Positions 1-10,281 of a DNA stretch of 64,000 bases are shown piece by piece. This DNA is from Capitulum mitella. Taxonomy: Eukaryota > Arthropoda > Thecostraca > Pollicipedomorpha > Pollicipedidae. The stretch covers positions 9,016,014 through 9,080,013 of the forward strand of contig CP099854.1 in NCBI GenBank assembly GCA_030062745.1. Direction: 5' to 3'. A program made the position numbers and the translations under genes. Every line of letters starts with the position of its first letter. The stretch's first letter is position 1. The notes under the pieces were generated by a model. That model had not been told where the DNA came from. It saw only the letters and a list, made by a program, of their open reading frames with translations, and ran no database searches.

Positions 1-1880
1 CACATCAGTAACAGATCAAAAATATTTTAGGCTCAACGTTTCGGCCAAGAGTCATGTCAGGAGACAACAGTTCTTTTAAGAACAGTTTTCATGACCTGAA
101 AAATGTGATTTCATGCAATCGTACATGAACATGTTTCACGAATCCAAGCCTCATTTGACGTGATTTTGTGTCTCCAGATTCATAAACGTCGGAAACTAGG
201 AATATAAGAAAACTCCACCAGGAAAAATCCTCGCACGATTACATGGAATAGTTCAGGAACTACGGAGGTTGAGCTTCATGAATGAAAACAAGGAAATGAA
301 GCATTTTAACCCTATTCCCGGCAGGTGGGCTGAATCTGCCCCCTCCCCCCTCGGGTTTTTTGCTGGCCAATACCAGGCTTTTTAACGCAGCTTTACGAAC
401 CTTAGTGGCTTTTCATAGCTATTCTTCTTACGCGCCGTGACAAAATTTCAAAATTCTATTTCGCTCAGGGGCGGAGCCAGGCAACGTTTTTGGGAGGCAC
501 CTCAGGCCATTTTTGGCCATGTTGAGGGTAAAAGGAAAATGTCTGCCAAAAACAGAGTTTTTAAGATAGAGCTTAAAACTTTACATGGATGTATAGCTAA
601 ATAGCTGGGCAATGTGCAGATGTAATTCTGTACATTTGAGGTCACTTTACAAGGTCAGGTCAAGGTCAAAATTCAAAACGTGTTTTTTGCAATAATTTCG
701 ACGCCATTTTTTCAAATGCCAAACCCGAAATGTATATGACCTAGAACGGTACCCTCTACTTGTGTATCAAGTTTCAGCTTGATATCAGGCTGGGTCACGA
801 AGCTATGAAGTAAAATGTCAGTGCGCGTACCCTATATCGCAATAGCCATAAAATGAAATTTTCGAAATAGAGTAAATTTAAATGATTGAAAACGTTTACA
901 AATAATACTAAATACACACGAGATCATTCCAAGTGACCCCAAGGTCACTAGAGGTCATTTAAGGTCAAAGGTCACAAGTTGATCTGAAGAACGTGTGACC
1001 ATGAAAGTTTCCCTTTTTCATGTCCCTGACACCGCCTATGCTAACATTATACGAGCATTGTGATGCGAGTTGTACTTTTTAGCATACCATGACTAGCAGA
1101 AGCCAAAAAAGTGTTTTTGCGCCTTTTTCTTCATTCAGTTGTTAGAAAACTAATCCTCCTATTTTTGGAACCCTGTGAATGCCCATGAATATTCTGAAAA
1201 ATTCAGCTTTGTGTACCCATGGTAAAAGCCTTATCCATAATCTTTCGATTCATGCCGGTTTCATAGAAATCGGTCCATAGGCAACGGAGTTATAAGAAGC
1301 CAAAAAATACCCACCATTTTGTCGTTTTTGCTCCCTGTATCCACACATTTCAAAATTCTGAAAATTTCTTTTTATAAAAATGTACTTCACGTCATGGCAA
1401 ATCGATTGCCATTTGTTGCGATGTAGTCGGATGTGTAGTTCTCGAGATCTCAGGGTGGGGCCAAATCCGCCACCCCCCGCCGGGAATCGACCATACCGTC
1501 TAGCCCTCCGGGAATAGGGTTAAGCCCATCCAGTGTTTCAGGAAACCACCCTTGGCAGACGGTCGTAAAAATTCCTCTTTAGGTCATAAGTAGTTTATTT
1601 CCTTTCGCAAACATGGCATTTTAATGCTTGGCTGGAAACCAAAGAGTCAAATCTAGCTGATAGGCGGGGCAGGCAGCTTATTTCTAATGAATAAATGTAT
1701 TTTTTCCTAAAAAAATAAAAAAACACAATCAACAGTGTTGATACACCGAGTTAGATGTCAAGTCTTAATGTTAGCCTCAAGGCTAACCTAATGTAGCAAT
1801 CGCCCCTCCCCCCACGGTTTTTTCGCCGCCAAAGCCAAATAATTCCAGATGTCAAGCTGAAATGATCCAAATGATTGTCA
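1..1880 (+). repeat. Direct duplication, copy 1 (interrupted by family 1 copy A)
   Basis: Sequence from the window start to 305 and from 1524 to about 1860 aligns with 4290-4985. Shared pieces include CAGTAACAGATCA, AACGTTTCGGCC, GAATCCAAGCCTCAT and CTTGGCAGACGG. The left end lies outside the window. The AACGTTTCGGCC motif resembles segments near Penelope-like element ends, but the family is not identified. Confidence 0.7.
306..1523 (-). mobile_element. TTAA-flanked non-autonomous element, family 1, copy A
   Basis: The element starts TTAACCCTATTCCCGG and ends in the inverted form CCGGGAATAGGGTTAA, with TTAA at both borders. Just inside each end are G and C runs able to pair, and near the right end the block GATCTCGAGAAC. 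There is no open reading frame for a transposase. TTAA borders and 5'-CCC ends fit a piggyBac-type non-autonomous element. It interrupts a sequence that recurs unbroken at 4290-5000, where the same spot is a single TTAA (4614-4617). Confidence 0.85.
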
Positions 1881-1952
1881 TGATCCAAATTTCTCGACCG
1901 ACATACACATTTTCGAGCATACACAAATCGCATGTGCACAAATGACTTACAG

Positions 1953-2173
1953 GCCTTTTGGAAAACGAACAGAATGCGTCCAAGCAATCTCAGCAAGCCA
2001 ATACACTCGCACAGAAAACAGTTTACGAGGCTCGTCTCAGAATTTCCGGAACAACGTTCAACGTCATCGTCGAACGCACGTGCCATTTCTGCTTTTCGAC
2101 TTCGACCCACGACAAAGCTTTCATCCCAACAGACTTCGGTGCAGGAATGCAACATTTTCAAATGGATCAGTGA
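1953..2173 (+). CDS. Possible coding exon or fossil, unknown product
   Basis: A stop-free stretch follows a plausible acceptor (TGACTTACAG). It reads LLENEQNASKQSQQAN, then KTVYEARLRISGTTFNVIVE and RTCHFCFSTSTHDKAFIPTD, ending MQHFQMDQ before TGA. It has a protein-like composition, but two other frames, one on each strand, are also open here (1932-2522 plus, 1751-2350 minus), which weakens the case. No domain is recognised. It could be part of a transposable element. Confidence 0.22.
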
Positions 2174-3039
2174 TGTCCGGTCATGCAGTGAGGACTTCAT
2201 GGTGTCCAATCTTTGGATGTGCTCAGTCAACACTGGAGTTGCCGAGGCACCATCAAACGGACGTAAAACTACACCCGTGCCTTGGTGCTTCTTACAGTTG
2301 ACAGTTTCACAGAGATCTGGTAAGCCGTCAATACTTGGACTGCAGAACAATCATGCGTGCTTTGCGGTGCGAAATACCGTGACGGCTGAGCGAGAATATT
2401 TCCGCCAAAGAGGGACTGTCGCCGGCTCAGCGTCTTCTGAGTTTCCGCTCCAGGATTGTCCTCAAGCGAAACCGAGACGCCTTTTCGGCCATAATCTTAG
2501 TACTGTCGAAACGGTGCAATGAGCTCCTAAAGCCATATCTCCGTGTTTCGTTTGTTACGCGAAAACGACTCGGGTTAGGCGTGCCAAGCTTTCGATACCT
2601 ATGCCCCAACAATGACCACATCATCATTTTCCCTTTGTGTTTTTTCGCAAGAGAACAGGATATTCATTCGTCTGTTTGAGTGTCTTGCTTCTGAAGAGTT
2701 GTAAGCTTAACCGTACCCATGGTATTGTTCACTTCTGTCAATGAGCTGTTGAAAAACACCCATAGGAAAATAGGTCTAAGGTCTAAAACGACTGTCACCA
2801 GAGTCATGGTCTGGTAGAGAAACTTTGCAAACTAGCGCACGGCAAATGTGAATATGTACAACTGGAAGAATTTAGCCATCCTGAAATTTAGCCATTAATG
2901 AGAACTGCATGATTCCTTACCCAGTGGTCAAGAAGTTACCAGACTCCAGGAAGGTTATGGCCGGGCCGGGCGGGTCAGTTTGATTTTTCTGCTAGGTGAA
3001 GTAAGGTTCAATCGGCCTTCGGCCTCGCTAGGATATAAA
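2174..3039. other. No supported gene
   Basis: The interval after the possible exon holds overlapping open frames without splice or codon support, then AT-rich sequence (about 2620-3030). Nothing further can be assigned. Confidence 0.4.
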
Positions 3040-3275
3040 GCAGTTCGTCACCGTGCCTAGACGCGCGAAACTATCATTACTATCATTAGCATGACTAGTC
3101 ATTGCTTTATTCCGCGTTTAAGAGGAATAAATAAAGAGCAGCTGAGAGAAAAATACATGATTTGTGCACTGATGTCGTCAAAAACACTGACGGGAGGTTT
3201 TTTCGGCGGGGCGCTGCTGCGTCGGGCCGTGTTTCGTACGCGGGCGCACGGCGGCCGAAAAATAAGCCCAGAATA
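3040..3275 (+). repeat. 240-bp repeat, unit 1
   Basis: This unit recurs at 3561-3805 with about 85-90% identity by eye. Shared landmarks are CAGTTCGTCA, ATCATTAGCATGA, TTTAAGAGGAATAAA and GGCGGGGCGCTGC. Small open frames in both units (3091-3276, 3618-3845) drift apart, so coding is unlikely. The unit ends in a GC-rich tract (GTACGCGGGCGCACGGC). Confidence 0.75.
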
Positions 3276-3379
3276 ATGTTAGCCTTAATGCTAGCATAAT
3301 GTAGCAATGCCCTCTCCCCGTTTTTACCTCCGCCAAAGTCAAACCATTGCAGATCTCAGTCTGAAATTTAGTGACTTCA

Positions 3380-3547
3380 CCGCATTCCCGCAAGGCTAGA
3401 CGATATGGTCGATTCCTGGCAGGGGGGGGGGGGCGGATTCTCCCTTCCCCGCTGAGATCTCGAGAACTACACATCCGATATCATCGCAACAAATGGCAAT
3501 CGATTTGCCATGACGTGAACTACAGCTATAAGCTATAGTTCACGTCA
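3380..3547 (+). mobile_element. Family 1 TTAA element, 5' end fragment with fold-back
   Basis: The fragment carries the family 1 start (GGCTAGACGATATGGTCG), the G-run/C-run hairpin, GAGATCTCGAGAACTAC and the ATCGATTTGCCATGACGTG block. It then turns back on itself: ACGTGAACTA is followed 12 bases later by TAGTTCACGT. Only about 170 bp of the element remain. Confidence 0.7.
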
Positions 3548-3560
3548 GGAAGAACTTTGA

Positions 3561-3805
3561 AGCAGTTCGTCATATCGCCGTGCCTAGACAAGCGAAATTA
3601 TCATCATTATCATTAGCATGAGTAGTCATTGCTTCATTAAGCGTTTAAGAGGAATAAATTGGGAGCAACTGAGAGAAAAATACATGATGTGTGCATTGAT
3701 GTCGTCCGAAAACGCTGACGGGAGGTTTTTTTTCGGCGGGGCGCTGCAGCGTCAGGCCGTGTTTCGTACGCGGGCGCACGGCAGTGGAAAAAGCCCAGAA
3801 AACTC
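3561..3805 (+). repeat. 240-bp repeat, unit 2
   Basis: Second copy of the unit at 3040-3275. The two are separated by about 285 bp that hold a piece resembling 1768-1860 (TAATGTTAGCCT...CTAGCATAATG) and a family 1 end fragment. Confidence 0.75.
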
Positions 3806-4289
3806 AAACTCTATTCAGAGCATCGTCTTCAGACATGGCGGCTGATAAATGAAAATACCGGTGATGATGTACGCCAAATTTTGTTCAGTTCCCACAAGCA
3901 GACAATAGGCTGGAAGAGCGTTTCTAAAAACTTCCCCCCACCCCACTTCACCACTGCGAAGATGAATGGGGAGTCCATCAGTGCCACGGATGATCCGACA
4001 CAGACTTCAATATTTTTCCCGGTCATTGTAGGGGCGGGAGTATTTGTTTACCCCCTTGCCATTTGGAACTCAGTGGTGCAATTCGACAGTCCAATCGGCA
4101 ATCGGTATCCTGCACCCTGAAGTCCCAGATATTCATCATTTACGGATGACGTCGTGGATGGCGTCATAGGTTAGGCCAAAAACTTTATGTGGTGATTATT
4201 TGTTGCCTGCTGCAGAAGTATATAACGTAATGGGAATTTATACATGCAATTATCAAACGACCTTCAATATAGCAGGAAACACTGTACTG
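3806..4289. other. No supported gene
   Basis: Short open frames on both strands (3829-4026 minus, 3881-4120 plus) overlap each other and have no splice or codon support. Confidence 0.4.
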
Positions 4290-5000
4290 TTCTTTATACC
4301 AGTAACAGATCAATATTATCTGTGACTTAACGTTTCGGCCAGGGCTTATCGTAACGACGAAACACTTTTTTGGGAACAGTCTTCATGGCCTACAAAATGT
4401 GATTTCGTGCACGCATACTTGAGCATGTTTCTCGAATCCAAGCCTCATCTGACGTGATTTTATGTCTCCAGTTTCGAAAAATCAGAAGCTAGGAGTGTAA
4501 GAAAACTCGACTAGGAGGAATCCTGGCATGATCTCGTGGAACAGTTCAGGAACTACGAAGGCTAGGTTTCATGAAGGTCTGAAAATTGCGAAAGCGAGAT
4601 TTTAAGGGATATTTTAAACCCCACCAGTGTTTTGGGAAGCTACGCTTGGCAGACGGCCGCGGCAATGCCTCTTCAGGGTATAAGTAGTCTACCTCCTGTC
4701 ACAAACATGGCACTTTAAGTGCTTGGCTGCAAATCAAACATTCAAAATTAGAGCATCGGAGAGTCAGGGAGCTTATTCTAATTAATGATTCTATAAACGT
4801 ATTTTTCCTAGGAAGAATAACAAAATCAACAATCTTCATACGCAGGGTAAGGTCTCAAGTCTTAGTGCCAGTCTACGTTTAACTCTATTTTCATTGGAGG
4901 GTTGGGCGATTCGGCATCCCTGAAGTTTTGCCATCGCCAAAGCGAAGCCATTTGAGCTGTCAGGCTGAAATTTTGTGAGCTAAGCCAGGATTTTTTTCTA
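4290..5000 (+). repeat. Direct duplication, copy 2 (empty site for family 1)
   Basis: This is the unbroken counterpart of 1-1860. At 4614-4617 it has a lone TTAA exactly where copy 1 carries the 1.2-kb element. No gene is visible here. Confidence 0.7.
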
Positions 5001-5182
5001 CAAATTACAAACCGATTTAAACATGCTTCATGGCACAGAAGCGGCCACAGGACACGACACTGGAGGGTATGTCAGACCAGACGGCAGTGGTTAGTCACGT
5101 GCTGCAGAGCCGGAGGCGGGACTCCGCGGTACTGTGAGGGGAACCCTCGCACCACTCGAGCCCGTGCAGACACTGTCTGACC

Positions 5183-5318
5183 TCATCGCGTTATCGGCAC
5201 CTGGCCGGCTCTGACTATCGGTTGGCGATAAACCGACAGACGGGCTTTGCGAGAAAGGCTTCGCGAATAATCGCCACTCTCAAGGACGTTCGGCATTGCT
5301 GGCGGTGCTAGGAGGCGA
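5183..5318 (-). CDS. Possible coding exon, unknown product
   Basis: On the minus strand a strong acceptor (CCTTTTGTTTTCAG) is followed by an open stretch reading DRLLAPPAMPNVLESGDYSR, then SLSRKARLSVYRQPIV, ending VPITR before TGA. Only one of three frames is open. It lies in a GC-rich island (about 5000-6700) with other possible exons. The function is unknown and it may be chance. Confidence 0.22.
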
Positions 5319-5845
5319 TCCTGAAAACAAAAGGTCCTGAAACGCCATTTATCGCGACGAAAAGTAGTAAGAGGACCGGATTTCGCTCGAGCGATGCGAC
5401 CATGTTGAACGCGAATTCCTTCTTGCTTCCTGAGTCCGAGGACCTTTTGCAGCTTTTGGCCGCATTTCAAGGTCTTCCTCCTGCCTGTGCCAGACTGTTT
5501 GTGCCCCGACTCGCTGCTAACGGCTGGAATGCCATGAACGGATCTTCAGCCAGAACGAGCTGGTATGTTTTCCATTGTTGATAAATGGGCTGTCAGAACC
5601 TACTGAAGGCTTCACTCGTGCTACCTGAATGCTGTGTCTGTTTTGCTTGCCTTGTAAGACTGTGCCGTGGGCGTGGATAGTAGGGACGACCGAGAGGAAC
5701 CATCAAGATATTCAGGGGCCCCGATGTCCATCATTCAAAACTCGTTCCCGGCTGCCTCAGATGATCCTTGACAAACTCCACTCCCGGTTTGGTGGACTTG
5801 TCCTTGCTGGTTCTTGTCAGTGCGCCCATCTCCCTGATCATGGCG

Positions 5846-6034
5846 TCAGCTGTCTTCCACGAGGGACACGGCCGGCTCCTTCTGCTCGAAGGCCCTGGTC
5901 GTCTCCCTGCACCTGGTCGGAATCACCTGGTCACCCTTGACCTCTCGCCGGATCACGAGGAGCTCTCTGACGGAGAGCAACAGCTCGCCGTCCGTCGCCT
6001 CCCGGCCAGCGCCGGCAGGCGACCCGCGTCTAGT
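5846..6034 (-). CDS. Possible terminal coding exon, unknown product
   Basis: A minus-strand frame of about 62 codons ends in TGA at 5846. The part ATDGELLLSVRELLVIRREV, then KGDQVIPTRCRETT and QKEPAVSLVEDS uses G or C at nearly every third position, like the cadherin exons. The other minus frames contain stops. The start is uncertain: acceptors after CTGCCTAG (6034) or GGCCGGGAG are both possible. It may be the last exon of another minus-strand gene or an alternative tail of the cadherin-like gene, whose main stop lies 2.1 kb upstream. Confidence 0.35.
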   Translation of the reverse strand, partial: TRRGSPAGAGREATDGELLLSVRELLVIRREVKGDQVIPTRCRETTRAFEQKEPAVSLVEDS

Positions 6035-6487
6035 CTAGGCAGCTAGTCCTCCCGCCACGCCGCACTCACTGCACCGTTTGGCGTCATTGGCCTGGGAAGG
6101 CGGTCCTCGACCAGGAACGGCCTGGTCTTCCCTGAGTTAGGAGGCCTCCTGTCTCCCTGGGACTGACCCATCCCCACCCCCTTCTGCAGTGACTGTAAAC
6201 GACCTCAGTGGTGAACCTCCTGTACAGGTATTACAGGTAGGCCTCCTGTACAGGTACTATATCTTCCTGTACCTGGCCGTTGAAGTGTTTAGAGGTGTCA
6301 ATGATGGCCAGCTTCCTTGCGTGGCGGAGCTGGCGTAAAACGTGAAAGTAGCGCAGACTGGGCTTGGCCCCTTTACCGCACACCTTATCCCGTCACGGAA
6401 GACCGTCATAGTCTTCCGTCGTTAAGATCATCTCGTCTGCCATCTCCCGTGTGGCTGCCCTCGAAACGCCATAGGAGTTCCTCGCAG

Positions 6488-6657
6488 TGCCGGAGAAGAT
6501 CCTCGCAATGCCGGAGGAGGTCTTCGAAAAGCTGGAGGAGGTGCAGCCTGCGCAGCATGTCCGTGAAGTGGAACGTACTAGAAATGTGACGACCCGGGCC
6601 TCCGGACCCGATCGACCCGATCCGTATCCGGAGATCCGGAACTCCAGGGGTCAACAG
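6488..6657 (+). CDS. Possible coding exon, plus strand, unknown product
   Basis: Between an acceptor (TTCCTCGCAG) and a good donor (CAACAG then GTACGC) is an open stretch reading [20 protein letters not shown], then [16 protein letters not shown]. It has internal near-repeats of CCTCGCARTGCCGGAG. Glu/Lys/Val-rich, but not recognised. It is on the opposite strand to the neighbouring possible exons, so at most some of these candidates are real. Confidence 0.25.
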
Positions 6658-6799
6658 GTACGCAGTGATGCTCCCGGAGGCATCACAGAGCTCAAGACAT
6701 TCCGCACAGTCTCCTCAACAGACCAGGCAAGATGCTTTGAGCAGGCTGCAACAACCTTCAGGTTGCGGGTCTTCTGGAGAACAGGGGCTTTTCGGTATA

Positions 6800-6802
<3 letters not shown>

Positions 6803-6835
<33 letters not shown>

Positions 6836-6872
6836 CATATGTACATGTGTGTGTATGTATGTACAACATTTA

Positions 6873-6920
<48 letters not shown>

Positions 6921-6931
6921 TGTGTAGGCAC

Positions 6932-6967
<36 letters not shown>
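6803..6967. repeat. TA microsatellite cluster
   Basis: Three (TA)n tracts of 14-24 units are separated by short TACATACATATG- and ATGCATGTGTAGGCACG-type spacers. The open frames rich in Ile-Tyr over this stretch are artefacts of the repeat. Confidence 0.95.
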
Positions 6968-6971
<4 letters not shown>

Positions 6972-6999
6972 AGCAATGGTAGTAATTGATATCCATTAA

Positions 7000-7131
7000 T
7001 CAGAAAACCTGCCGAATTCCGATAAATTTTTGAAAACGACAGGAGGCTGCTGGTCATGAAGGAGAGGAGTGTATTGCGGTTGGACTCGCCCAGAACGGCG
7101 ACGGGTTCTCCTCGGCGGCTGCTTCCCTGTA
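7000..7131 (-). CDS. Possible exon with a strong acceptor, unknown frame
   Basis: The minus strand has a near-ideal acceptor (GCTCTCCCTCACTACAG) followed by GC-rich sequence starting GGAAGCAGCCGCCGAGG. Two or three frames are open for 20-40 codons (for example [20 protein letters not shown]), so the frame cannot be chosen. A weak donor (CAG|GTTTTC) lies near 7008. Recorded mainly because of the splice site and its place in a row of possible minus-strand exons. Confidence 0.2.
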
Positions 7132-7377
7132 GTGAGGGAGAGCGCAGTGCTCCTTCTCTGCGGTGACTGGCGCAGGTGCACGGCCTCCGGACAGTGCCGA
7201 GCGAGCTGTGTTCGGGCAGTGCCGCTCGTGACGCCGTCACGGTGGAATCACGCTCGTGGCTCTTTCACGAGTGGATTCTCGTGTCTGCTTTAGCAGAAGT
7301 GCGCATGTCTGAGTTTCGTCATCTTCATGCCTCGCCCGCCCAATGATTACGTCGTTGTGAAAAAGCCCTTAACTCAC

Positions 7378-7486
7378 CGTCAGGACTGCCGTGAGCAGAA
7401 TCCTGTCTTGGCTCTTGATCCAGCAGAGAATTGCATAGATGTCTTGACAGATGGCCTGGAAGTGGCAATCGCCTGCGCGGTCCTGT
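7378..7486 (-). CDS. Possible coding exon, unknown product
   Basis: A minus-strand stretch of one base plus 36 codons lies between TTTGTTCGAAAG and a strong donor (ACG then GTGAGT). It reads DRAGDCHFQAICQDIYAILC and WIKSQDRILLTAVLT. The composition looks real, with regular hydrophobic spacing and no stop. It lies 460 bp beyond the cadherin tail stop. Its entry phase (2) equals the exit phase of the transmembrane exon, so an alternative tail is conceivable but unproven. Confidence 0.3.
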
Positions 7487-7499
7487 CTTTCGAACAAAA

Positions 7500-7947
7500 C
7501 CAAACATACGTCACCCATCACGCGATCTCATCATTATTACCTCTCATTAATTATATTCATCATTAGATCGTGCCGCCAGATCTTCCAGCGGGGCTGAATT
7601 CCCGGCAAAACCCTCTGCTTCACGATCTTTTTTTGGGTGTTTTTCTCCACTGCAGCTGTAAAACCATCAAGATCCCAAACCCACTGCGGGACAGCACGCC
7701 TTAGCATCGGTACTGATCGTAGAACGAAGGTCCGTGTTCGTTCAAGCCTCTAGCAGCCTGGTCATACCCATAAAGGCAGCCACTGCGATTTTAGCTTTCT
7801 CAGAGATCACCCCAGCTCCTGAGACTCCTCTTAACCTCGTTAGGTCCTCCTTGGCAAAGGTAACTGTTGGGCAATTTCCCGCTTGACAACTGCAGAGAAG
7901 TCCAAAATCACAAAATGTGATGGATAATGATAAACCAATCACATTTA
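7500..7947 (-). other. 3' flank of the cadherin-like gene
   Basis: This interval directly follows the stop codon and should hold the 3' untranslated region. No AATAAA or ATTAAA was seen on the minus strand. An AATATA near 7550 is the nearest variant. No other gene is visible. Confidence 0.4.
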
Positions 7948-8718
7948 TCACAATTTATCGCTGATGTCATCGCAACTTTCACCGGGTTCCTCTTGGATAC
8001 GTTTGGACGCGCTGTCCGCGTCGGCTTCGTGTGCACCCTCTGCTTCGTCTTCATCTGCCGAGTTCTGGTGCTGTGCGATGTCGTTCTCGTGACTGGTTTC
8101 TTCCACGCCTGGACCCTCCTCGTCGGCATGGTCATCGTTTTCAGACGCGTTTTCCGCGTCGGCTCCGTGAACATCCGCTGCGCCAGCTTCGTCTTCAGCT
8201 TCCTTGTCAAGGCCTTGTGTCATGCCGTTCCCGTGACTGGTTTCTTCCAGAGGCAGATCCTCCCCGTCAGCTTCATCATCGCTGCCGACCTCCAGGGACG
8301 CTACCTGTTCGTCCTGGCCATCCGCGTCGTCATCATCTCCGGCTTCTTTACGGTCAGGCTCTTCCACCTCCGGGAGGATGACGCAGACGACCGTGTCCTT
8401 GAAGCCCACGGATTTCAGCGAATAGTCGGGTGCCGGCTCGCTCGGGGGCGGGGTCGCCGCCGTGATTGGCGGATGCTCGTCCGAGGGCGGGGCTGCTGCC
8501 TCGGCGATTGGAGGAGCAGTCGTCGTTGGGCGACCGATCGGCTCCGCCATTGGCGGAGGGGTCGCGTCCCGCGGGAGGGCCGGGTAGAGATTGGCTGACG
8601 AGCAGTGCGGAGCCTCTTCGCCAATCAGAGGCTGGTACGGAGCTGACATCTGCCCCAGCTCGCTCTTCCCGGTGCCGTAGCCGTAGGACGGCGGCGAAAA
8701 AGCCGCATAATCGGCCAT
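7948..8718 (-). CDS. Cadherin-like gene, exon 10: terminal exon of cytoplasmic tail
   Basis: The last coding exon is 256 codons plus a TGA stop, beginning right after the acceptor TGTCGTCACAG. It opens MADYAAFSPPSYGYGTG; that ATG is internal, and alternative initiation here is possible but not needed. The first half is proline-rich, with TPPPMAEP, TAPPIAEA and TPPPSEPA modules. The second half is very acidic and contains two related blocks starting EETSHGNGMTQ and EETSHENDIAQ, each followed by Asp/Glu/Ala-rich sequence. It ends CDDISDKL; the final DKL fits the loose class III PDZ-ligand pattern (acidic-x-hydrophobic), which is only suggestive. No catenin-binding motif was recognised. Confidence 0.88.
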   Translation of the reverse strand: MADYAAFSPPSYGYGTGKSELGQMSAPYQPLIGEEAPHCSSANLYPALPRDATPPPMAEPIGRPTTTAPPIAEAAAPPSDEHPPITAATPPPSEPAPDYSLKSVGFKDTVVCVILPEVEEPDRKEAGDDDDADGQDEQVASLEVGSDDEADGEDLPLEETSHGNGMTQGLDKEAEDEAGAADVHGADAENASENDDHADEEGPGVEETSHENDIAQHQNSADEDEAEGAHEADADSASKRIQEEPGESCDDISDKL

Positions 8719-9039
8719 CTGTGACGACAGACACGCGTGTTGAAGCACCCGCTCCACGAGCAATTGGCTCGAATTTTATGGCACTTGAAAAATGAGAAGT
8801 AAAAAGAAAAAAATGCTGCGACCTGAATCCCTCGAAAGTATTGGCGTGCGTCCCGGAGATCACGGAAATCGTTTCTATGACAACACCAAGCACAAGACAC
8901 GGCGCACTGATCAAAACCGAACGCTGCGCCAATGACTTCACCACAGGCGTCACGCGCGAATCCTGCTCGACTCGAGGGACGGCGGGAGCCGTGCTCGGGT
9001 TCCCGTGCTCTGCCGGCGGTCGCCTGCGAGCGACCTCAC

Positions 9040-9154
9040 CTGGTCGCCGCGGAACGCCTCGCCGTCGCGCTCGGGTGTCGTCAGCTGAGCGGGCCCCCCT
9101 CCGGCCGGCGGGCCCTGCTCCGTGCGGGCCAGTTCCGTGGCCGTGTCGCCGATC
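9040..9154 (-). CDS. Cadherin-like gene, exon 9: start of cytoplasmic tail
   Basis: The exon is 115 bp: one base completing an arginine codon, then 38 codons, ending at GACCAG before donor GTGAGG (phase 0). The acceptor is TATCTCTGCAG. The peptide IGDTATELARTEQG continues through a Pro/Gly-rich stretch to QLTTPERDGEAFRGDQ. It was found by asking which exon could bridge the phase-2 end of the transmembrane exon and the phase-0 start of the last exon; it is the only good candidate between them. Third positions are almost all G or C. No known motif is seen. Confidence 0.8.
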
Positions 9155-9338
9155 CTGCAGAGATACGCAGGCTTACAGGCTGCCCGCTGGGCTGCGGTGG
9201 CCGCACGAGCAGGCGTGATTGCCTGCTAGTAAGTGGGTGGCGTCCGGAGGACGGCAGGTGAAGCAGACTGTCGCGTGAGCAGACTGGCGGGCGTGCCTTC
9301 TCAGAGGGCCCTGAATCCCGGCAGTCTGTCTCCTGCGC

Positions 9339-10250
9339 AGGTCTGACCTGAACGACCCGACTTCATCTTACGTGGCGTTACCTGACGTACCGCGCAGCGA
9401 CCTGGCCTAACGTGGTGAGACCTCACCTAACGTGTCGTGACTTGACTTGGTGTGGAGCTTCCTGAACGAACGAGGCGCAGATTCGCAGTGACACTCCGGT
9501 GTTGATCAATCGATCAGCATCAAAGCTGTTCGGAATCAGTGGGACCAACGGAACTCCGCTGACGTCACATCACGTCGCTTCCAAAGGCGTGGCCTTTTTA
9601 AAACATCAAACCCATTGCACCCACGTGCGCTCCAGAAAACTTTATCATGTCGCACGGCGTGTTAGGACTCGTTATGGTGCTGCGTGAACAAACTTTGACA
9701 TGAAAGGGCCGGGGGCGGCGTGGTGTGGTGGTTACCGTGCTCGCCTTGTGACCGAAAGATCTCCGGCTCGAGTCCGGGTAATAGCGATATTTCGCCGTAC
9801 CTCGCGACAACCGGCGTGAGAGGTTGCGACGCGAAGTGACCCTGGCAGTCGAGAGCGTCGTGAAATAACCCAATGGCCAATAACATGGGCTGACCTGACT
9901 GTAGCTGACTCGATCTGAGCTCACCTGGCCGGAGCTGACCTCGCCTAACCTCGCCAAAACGACTTAAACTGACCTGTCCAGAAATAGTCTAGCATGGTCG
10001 AACCTGAATAGAGCCACTGATGTCATCTCAATTGTCCGGAGATAATCTGAAATGACTTGATATTGCCTGACCTGACCCAGCCTGGTTGCACTTGAGGTGA
10101 CCTGACGCGACCTAATGTTGCCATATTTAACCTCAGCTGGCCTGGTTGACTTGACCTGTACTGATCTGACTGAGTAAACCAGAGCTGATCTGCTCTGACC
10201 TCAACTGGTCGGAACAAACACGCGTTGACCGGCGCTGACATGCACTAACA
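9339..10250. repeat. Degenerate TGACCTGACC-type tandem repeat in an intron
   Basis: Intron sequence from about 9340-9480 and 9890-10250 is a run of variants of a roughly 10-bp unit (GACCTGACC, AACCTGACGT, CTGACTTGAC). It is broken by unique sequence and a SINE at 9700-9880. Confidence 0.65.
9706..9880 (+). mobile_element. tRNA-derived SINE
   Basis: The head resembles a tRNA gene: GGCGGCGTGGTGTGGTGG with an A-box-like part at 9721-9731, TTACCGTGCTCGCCTTGTGA in the anticodon arm region, and a good B box GGCTCGAGTCC (9765-9775). The tRNA-like part stops without acceptor-stem closure and runs into a body (GCGATATTTCGCCGTACC, CGGCGTGAGAGGTTGCGAC) that recurs at 16755 and 19980. The head-plus-body form and multiple copies fit an RNA polymerase III SINE rather than a working tRNA. 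Confidence 0.75.
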
Positions 10251-10281
10251 TGACCCGGCTGGAGCATACTCTATCCGTTAC

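Noticed and set aside
6758..7000. Open frames rich in Ile-Tyr on both strands
   Set aside because: They are translations of (TA)n microsatellites; the same artefact occurs at 16088-16200, 31218-31472 and 55007-55424.
8460..8640. Several CCAAT-type (ATTGG) and GGGCGG boxes suggesting a promoter
   Set aside because: They fall inside the cadherin tail exon and follow from proline/alanine/isoleucine codons on the other strand; no transcript start is implied.
9721..9780. A functional tRNA gene
   Set aside because: The A and B boxes are present, but the acceptor stem does not close and the sequence continues into a repeated body, so it is a SINE.
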